This document shows positions 58,661-64,000 of a DNA stretch of 64,000 nucleotides, in pieces (positions within the stretch are counted from its first letter, which is position 1; every line of letters starts with the position of its first letter). The stretch is from assembly GCA_026391945.1 (NCBI GenBank), contig JAPLDA010000010.1:28582-92581 (forward strand), read 5' to 3'. Made by a program: the position numbers and the translations under genes. The stretch comes from Bacteroidota bacterium (GTDB taxonomy: Bacteria > Bacteroidota > Bacteroidia > AKYH767-A > 2013-40CM-41-45). Under the pieces are notes generated by a model. It was not told where the DNA came from. It searched no databases and worked only from the letters and a program-made list of their open reading frames with translations.

Positions 58661-60211
58661 TCAATGAGAAGTTGCAGAAGCGATGTTGCTTCGTTTGAAT
58701 TTCTGAAGGTACAGCAATGGAATGCACAGGATGAAGACTACACCTGTAAACCAGAATCCATCCATGTAACTCAGGAGAAAGGTTTGTTTCAAAACGGCCA
58801 CTTCAATGGCTTTGTATGCCAATGAAGCTGCATCAACTGCGGCATACCCCTTGGCGATGAAATTATTGTAAATGCCATTGAAGCGTTCTGAAAACGCATT
58901 GTCGTACACATTAATATGAGTAAGCAAAACGGAACGATGATATCCCTGTCGAAGGTGAATGAGTGTGGTGATCAGTGCAATTCCAAAGGATCCCCCGAGT
59001 TGTCTCATCATGTTATTCAGTCCGGTCGCCTGTGCGAGATCTTTTGGCTGAACATCACTGAAAGCAAGAGCCGTGAGTGGAACGAACAACATGCTTAACC
59101 CGATGCCACGGAGGATCAGCGGGATGTAGAAATTTACTTCTCCGGATTCAAGATTTGATTTTCCAAGCGTGATGGTAAAGAGATAGAAAAATAAAAATCC
59201 GACGGATGCAAGAATCTGTGCGGGAACTTTCCGCTGCAGCATTTTCCCCACGAACGGCATCATCATGATCGTGGCCAGTCCGCCGGGGATCATCAGTTCA
59301 CCTGTCTGCTGGGCGCTGAAGCCAAGTAAGTTCTGGCAGAAAACCGGGAAAATAAAAACAGATGAGAACAATCCGAAACCAAGGATGAACGTGGTGAACA
59401 TGCCGATGGCCAGCGATCTGTTTTTCATGATGCGAAGGTTCACCACCGGGTGATCGGTGTACAATTCCTGGATGACGAATGCAGTCATCGAGATCACGGA
59501 TACCATGGAAAGAATTGTGATGTAAGGTCTGTTAAACCAGTCTTCGCTTTCTCCGCGTTCAAGTACAATCTGCAACGAACCGATTCCGATCGTGAGCAGG
59601 ATGATGCCGATCCAGTCCACATGATCGCTTTGATGATGTGCATGGATAGAGTCTTTGATGAAATTAGCGGTTAGCAACACGGCGATGATTCCAAGAGGGA
59701 TGTTCACAAAAAATATCCACGGCCAGGTCCAGTGATCAGTGATCACTCCGCCCAGTGTGGGGCCGAATGTCGGGCCAACCACCACTCCCAATCCGAACAG
59801 CGCCATCGCCGTTCCCAATTGTTTCTTCGGCCACGTCTCAATGAGGATGGATTGTGAGGTGGATAACAATCCTCCCCCGCCGATACCCTGTATGAAACGA
59901 AAGATGACGAGTTCCCAGATGTTGTTTGCATTCCCGCAAAAGAACGAAGCGATGGTGAAGAGAATGATGGAAGCGGTGAAATAATTTTTTCGCCCGTACC
60001 GGTTGCTGAGCCATCCGCTCATCGGCAGGATGATCACGTTGGCAACAGCATACGCCGTAACCACCCAGCCTACATCTTCGAGAGTAGCGCCGAGGTTTCC
60101 CATGATTTGCGGAAGCGATACATTCACTACCGTCGTATCGATCAGTTCCAGCAATGCAGCAAGAATGACTGTAAACGTTATGATGAATTTTCTGAAACCG
60201 GTTTCAACCAT
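58661..60211 (-). CDS. DHA2-family drug efflux MFS transporter (EmrB-like)
   Basis: LLELIDTTVVNVSLPQIMGNLGA; SNRYGRKNYF; GVVVGPTFGPTLGG. Confidence 0.93.
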   Translation of the reverse strand: MVETGFRKFIITFTVILAALLELIDTTVVNVSLPQIMGNLGATLEDVGWVVTAYAVANVIILPMSGWLSNRYGRKNYFTASIILFTIASFFCGNANNIWELVIFRFIQGIGGGGLLSTSQSILIETWPKKQLGTAMALFGLGVVVGPTFGPTLGGVITDHWTWPWIFFVNIPLGIIAVLLTANFIKDSIHAHHQSDHVDWIGIILLTIGIGSLQIVLERGESEDWFNRPYITILSMVSVISMTAFVIQELYTDHPVVNLRIMKNRSLAIGMFTTFILGFGLFSSVFIFPVFCQNLLGFSAQQTGELMIPGGLATIMMMPFVGKMLQRKVPAQILASVGFLFFYLFTITLGKSNLESGEVNFYIPLILRGIGLSMLFVPLTALAFSDVQPKDLAQATGLNNMMRQLGGSFGIALITTLIHLRQGYHRSVLLTHINVYDNAFSERFNGIYNNFIAKGYAAVDAASLAYKAIEVAVLKQTFLLSYMDGFWFTGVVFILCIPLLYLQKFKRSNIASATSH

Positions 60212-60341
60212 GTATTGTTTGGTGTTTCCTTGATAGAAGAAATCTTTAGTATGATTTCTGATACGCCATTAATTCGCTGAATGATCCCATTATTTTTTTG
60301 TTTAGGTATTATGCTGGACTGCCAACTGTGAACTCATTCCG

Positions 60342-61388
60342 TCAATCCACCTTCACCGAAACCCTCACACTCATGCCCGCCCGGAGTTTGTCCATGATTT
60401 CTTTCGTTGCATTTATTTTAATTTTTACTGGAATGCGTTGAACCACTTTTACAAAATTTCCGGTTGCGTTATCGGGAGGCAACAGGCTGAACTTTGCTCC
60501 TGTTGCGGCGGAGAAGGAATAAACAATTCCGCTGATTGTTTCATCCGGGAAAGCATCAGCATGTATTTCCACCGGGAGACCTGTCTTCATTTTTTCAAGT
60601 TGTGTTTCCTTGAAGTTGGCGACAACAAAAGCTCCGTTGCCTGAAACAATTGCAAACAGGGGTGTTCCCGCATTTACATACTGGCCGTTTTGTATATTTT
60701 TTTTTGAAGCATGCCCGGAAGCCGGCGCTGTAATGGTTGCATAGCTTAACTGAAGTTTTGCAAAATCCACGTCAGCTTGCCGCTGGGCGAGTACACTTTG
60801 GGCAACTGCCACTTGCTGAACGGAGACTTGTTCCTGCAGGGAGGAAGATGATTGCTGCCTGGAAGCTGATTCCAGTTGTGCATCAGCAGAAAGTTTTTCT
60901 GCCTTCGCCGCATCGAATTGCTGTTGTGTTATGGCCTGGTCGCTGACCAGTTTCTGGTAACGGTTGAAATCCTGTGTTGCTTTCCATACTTTCACTTTTG
61001 CTGTTTCGGTATTGGATGATGAAGTCGCTGCATTGGCTTGTGCGGTGGCAACATTGGCTTTGGCAACCAATATGGCGGCGGCAGCGTTATCCACAGCGGC
61101 TTGTGCCTGTTGCAGTTTAACCCGGAGATCGCGGTCATCAAGCATGACAAGCGTATCACCTTTGGTAACCAGTTGGTTTTCTTCGAACCGGATTTCATTC
61201 ACATAACCGGGTACACGTGAGAGTACCGGGCTGATGTCGGCGTCCACCTGTGCATCATCGGTATCTTCGTGATGCAATGAATAGATGTACTTGTTAATGC
61301 CGAAAGCAGCAGCACTCACCAGCACAACAGCGAGGATGAACAGCGGTGCTTTTTTTTTCTTTGATTTTGGTTGATCCGTATTTTCCAT
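60342..61388 (-). CDS. HlyD/EmrA-family membrane fusion protein
   Basis: DTDDAQVDADISPVLSRVPGYVNEIRFEENQLVTKGDTLVMLD; coiled-coil; ATITAPASGHASKKNIQNGQYV. Confidence 0.93.
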   Translation of the reverse strand: MENTDQPKSKKKKAPLFILAVVLVSAAAFGINKYIYSLHHEDTDDAQVDADISPVLSRVPGYVNEIRFEENQLVTKGDTLVMLDDRDLRVKLQQAQAAVDNAAAAILVAKANVATAQANAATSSSNTETAKVKVWKATQDFNRYQKLVSDQAITQQQFDAAKAEKLSADAQLESASRQQSSSSLQEQVSVQQVAVAQSVLAQRQADVDFAKLQLSYATITAPASGHASKKNIQNGQYVNAGTPLFAIVSGNGAFVVANFKETQLEKMKTGLPVEIHADAFPDETISGIVYSFSAATGAKFSLLPPDNATGNFVKVVQRIPVKIKINATKEIMDKLRAGMSVRVSVKVD

Positions 61389-61425
61389 AGCTGAATTATT
61401 TTACCCTTGATTCTTGTTTCTAAAT

Positions 61426-62040
61426 CTATTTCCTGATCAACAGGTGGTTCTTTAAAATATCCCGGAGGTGTTTCTTTACTCTTGTTTTATTTTTTTCATC
61501 GAAGATGGAATTTGTTTCGGGATCCAGGTTGATCATTTTGCACGCCAGCATCGACGACTTGGTTACCTGTGAGATGGTTCCGATCAGGGTGGCGATCGTA
61601 CATTCGATGTCTACTTTCCGGAAAACTTTTTTTCGTTGTCCTTCTTCGATCATCTTGCGGATCTCATTCATGTTCCGCATGAGGATGTCGACGATCACTT
61701 CATGCATTTTAGAACGTTGCTGAAGGGCGATTTCCCGCTGAAGTATTTTATGAAACCGGTGATTATCAAAGATGCGGTCCACATACAGGTCAACCAGCTT
61801 TTCAATCCTTGTCATCGGATCGTATTCTTTCCGGGAAAGTTCCATGAGCTGTTCGCGGGAAGTTCCGGCGCGGTATTCCACCAGCGCTTTGAAGAGCTTT
61901 TCCTTGGAACCGAAATAGTACGACACCATGGCCACGTTGATGCGCGCTTTTTTCGCAAGCTTCCGCACGGACGTACCTTCGAAGCCATGTTCGGCAAACA
62001 AGGCTTCAGCAGCTTCCAGTATCTGTTCTTTCTTATCCAT
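61426..62040 (-). CDS. TetR/AcrR family regulator
   Basis: ILEAAEALFAEHGFEGTSVRKLAKKARINVAMVSYYFGSKEKLF HTH; start at 62040 (MDKKEQ). Confidence 0.92.
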   Translation of the reverse strand: MDKKEQILEAAEALFAEHGFEGTSVRKLAKKARINVAMVSYYFGSKEKLFKALVEYRAGTSREQLMELSRKEYDPMTRIEKLVDLYVDRIFDNHRFHKILQREIALQQRSKMHEVIVDILMRNMNEIRKMIEEGQRKKVFRKVDIECTIATLIGTISQVTKSSMLACKMINLDPETNSIFDEKNKTRVKKHLRDILKNHLLIRK

Positions 62041-62065
62041 GGCGGTTTTAAAAGGCGGGACAAAA

Positions 62066-62098
62066 TTAAACAAGTGTTTAATTTAAACAAGCGTTTAA
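62066..62098. promoter_or_regulatory. tandem palindromic operator candidate for the TetR regulator
   Basis: TTAAACAAGTGTTTAA-T-TTAAACAAGCGTTTAA, 25 bp upstream of the regulator start. Confidence 0.75.
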
Positions 62099-62246
62099 TA
62101 AAAAATTTAACCGGTTAGCTTTGCCGGACTCTTCAAAAAATCGGCTTTTGCGCAACTGTTATAATCACTGGTCAACAGAGCGAAGCAGATATTCCGGGCA
62201 GTAAAAAAAATTAAATGGGAGCGGGAGGCGGGATGGTTTTTGAATA

Positions 62247-63077
62247 TTATTTTTTATCCATTTTCTTTTTCTCTTTTGCCATCGGTAGGAAATTTTCGGA
62301 TGTGATAACGGGTTTCCCTGTTTTCTGTTCCAATGCAAGCCGGGCATTCCTGGCAATTCTTCCGCCTTTCTTTCCTGCCGTGGCGTTTTGTTTTAAACCT
62401 TTCGCTTTTTCTGTTTCTGCAATTTGTCTGGTAGAAAGTTCCGCCAGTGCTGTAAAAATAAGTTCTGCTTCCGTCATGTGGTCACGCAGGTTTTGTGTTT
62501 TCAAACCTTTCAAATCTTTGTGCTTCTTCACGGTTAATCCTGTCCATTCCTGGTGAATGATGTTGGTGAGAAAAGCAAATTCGTCCCGCTTCTCCACACC
62601 GCTTTGCTTCCAGTAATCTGTCAGTTTGTTTCGCGTTTCCTGCCCGGTCATTCGTTGCTGAATCCACTTTTCACTTCTCCCCAATTGGTGCCAGTTTTCT
62701 CTCGCCCTGTCTAAACTTTGTTCCGGGTCAGAAATTTCCTGTATCCTCTCGTATCCTACTTTTGCCAGCCATTGTTTAAATGGTTCGGCTTTGGGTGAGG
62801 GGATGGATTGAATCAGACGAAGTAGTTGTTCGGTGTCGGCAACGTCGGTCATTCTCATTTTCCCATCGGATGCTTCCATTTTCAAACCGTGACAGTTCGT
62901 CACGGTTTCATTACCTTCCTTTTTCAGGCGTTCCTTTAGTTTTCTCCAATATGCCAGAGGGTCAATGCTTTCAGTAAGTATTGCTACAATATCAGTTATT
63001 GAGAAATACCATTTCTGTTCTTGTTCGTTCCAGGACGAACGGATCTTTTTACTTTCAAATAATTGAATGTTGCTCAT
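62247..63077 (-). CDS. BRO-N domain / DinD-like protein
   Basis: SSWNEQEQKWYFSITDIVAILTESIDPLAYWRKLKERLKKEGNE and downstream DinD-like region. Confidence 0.78.
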   Translation of the reverse strand: MSNIQLFESKKIRSSWNEQEQKWYFSITDIVAILTESIDPLAYWRKLKERLKKEGNETVTNCHGLKMEASDGKMRMTDVADTEQLLRLIQSIPSPKAEPFKQWLAKVGYERIQEISDPEQSLDRARENWHQLGRSEKWIQQRMTGQETRNKLTDYWKQSGVEKRDEFAFLTNIIHQEWTGLTVKKHKDLKGLKTQNLRDHMTEAELIFTALAELSTRQIAETEKAKGLKQNATAGKKGGRIARNARLALEQKTGKPVITSENFLPMAKEKKKMDKK

Positions 63078-63159
63078 GAGAAAAAATTTTAAGAGTTAAA
63101 TTCAGTATAAAGTTATTTTTTATTTTGGTTTTGAAAAAGAAAAAATTGCAATGGGTCCT

Positions 63160-63654
63160 TCACTTTTTACGGGTCTTTATTTCCCGTTTCTTCAACGGCA
63201 AACCCGTTTCAGCGCCCAGTTTTTCCGAAAGCACATTGCCTTCCGTGGTGAAGGGCCAAACGAACAATGTCCCGATCGGATGTAGCGAACGGATTTTTTC
63301 AATCGCTTCGAGGCAGATCCGTTTCGCGATTCCTTTGCCGCGGTATTCAGGAAGTGCAATGGCAGAGCAAAGATAAAGAGCCTCGTACTTCATGTTTGGT
63401 TGTATGCGGTCGAAAAGTTCCTGTTCAGAAATGTTTCCGGCTATAAATAAATTCATCAGTTCTGTGGTAGTGGGAATTAAAAGTATCCAGATGCACGGGC
63501 CGTTGCCTTCGTTGTATTCCGAAACGGTGGCCGGGTGAATCTTCTGCAGTTGTTCAATCACCCCCTCGTTCACCTGGAGTTGCGCAGGATCGTTCCGGGT
63601 GGAAAATACCTCATCCACGAGGTGAAGCATGCGGGAAAGATTGGTTTCGTTCAT
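63160..63654 (-). CDS. GNAT-family N-acetyltransferase
   Basis: EALYLCSAIALPEYRGKGIAKRICLEAIEKI acetyl-CoA loop. Confidence 0.8.
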   Translation of the reverse strand: MNETNLSRMLHLVDEVFSTRNDPAQLQVNEGVIEQLQKIHPATVSEYNEGNGPCIWILLIPTTTELMNLFIAGNISEQELFDRIQPNMKYEALYLCSAIALPEYRGKGIAKRICLEAIEKIRSLHPIGTLFVWPFTTEGNVLSEKLGAETGLPLKKREIKTRKK

Positions 63655-63843
63655 GTAAAAATATTTACAAACAGATTTTTGTAAATGGTTTGTACAAAGA
63701 TACTCCGAAGGAGACCAGCCCCGAAATCCTTCTTTTTATTAATTTTTTGTTTTGAATGTAAACTAAAACCGCAGTTAATTTATATTGAAGGCAGGAAAGT
63801 AAACTAAAATTCAAAATTAATTCGCGATTTTAGAAAGAGGTCA

Positions 63844-64000
63844 TCAAGCTATTTTCAAAAGATTTTGAAAAGTGCGAGTTCTCTTAGCCGGCTTAAGCTG
63901 ACATTCCTAAAGGGTAATTATCTTCCAGCCGCCCTTTTTTCAATTGCCTCCTTACTATCTCATCACGTTTGATGTTGTCTGTTATTTTCTTTTTCCAGAA
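63844..64000 (-). pseudogene. vsr-like very-short-patch repair endonuclease, 3' part, with a frameshift and an in-frame stop (5' end outside window)
   Basis: Minus strand reads FWKKKITDNIKRDEIVRRQLKK then, in the +1 frame, GGWKIITL*ECQLKPAKRTRTFQNLLKIA*; cf. FWxxKIxxNxxRD...LGWxVxxxWEC of Vsr. Confidence 0.75.

Noticed and set aside
1-64000. CRISPR arrays, rRNA and tRNA genes, intact insertion sequences
   Set aside because: No regularly spaced repeat-spacer pattern, rRNA-like sequence, convincing tRNA cloverleaf or full transposase was found by eye; a tRNAscan/CRISPRCasFinder run would be decisive.

Overview
A 64 kb chromosomal window from a Bacteroidetes (Bacteroidota) bacterium. The assignment rests on gliding genes gldB/gldC, a Bacteroidetes-type dcw cluster, TAnnTTTG-type -7 boxes and nadE/korAB content. 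From left to right: (1) housekeeping genes (murI fragment, gamma-carbonic anhydrase, trmB, an ATL protein, Mrp, NifU-C, korAB, nadE, gldB, gldC, engB, a RelE-type TA pair). (2) A complete division/cell-wall (dcw) cluster, mraZ-rsmH-ftsL-pbp-murE-mraY-murD-ftsW-murG-murC-ftsQ-ftsA-ftsZ (~18.9-34.5 kb), with a three-copy 10-bp repeat upstream of mraZ. (3) A long intergenic region and a 1566-aa secreted protein with a MopE-like motif. (4) An approximately 15 kb same-strand glycan catabolism block (~42.4-57.3 kb): MFS sugar porter, ROK kinase, GH20, Tat-type glycosylasparaginase, CutC, two GH29, GH2 beta-mannosidase and GH92 mannosidase. It reads like a complete lysosome-style N-glycoprotein disassembly pathway without a SusC/SusD pair. 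(5) DinB, IPP isomerase, an EmrAB/TetR efflux unit with a tandem palindromic operator, a BRO-N protein, a GNAT protein and, at the extreme right edge, a decayed vsr-like endonuclease gene not in the ORF track. Other items of note: a 33-bp perfect in-frame tandem duplication in the NifU-like gene, a heptanucleotide repeat in the GH92 signal-peptide codons, REP-like hairpins between GH20 and the asparaginase, and several palindromic intergenic elements. No rRNA, tRNA, CRISPR array or intact IS was recognised.
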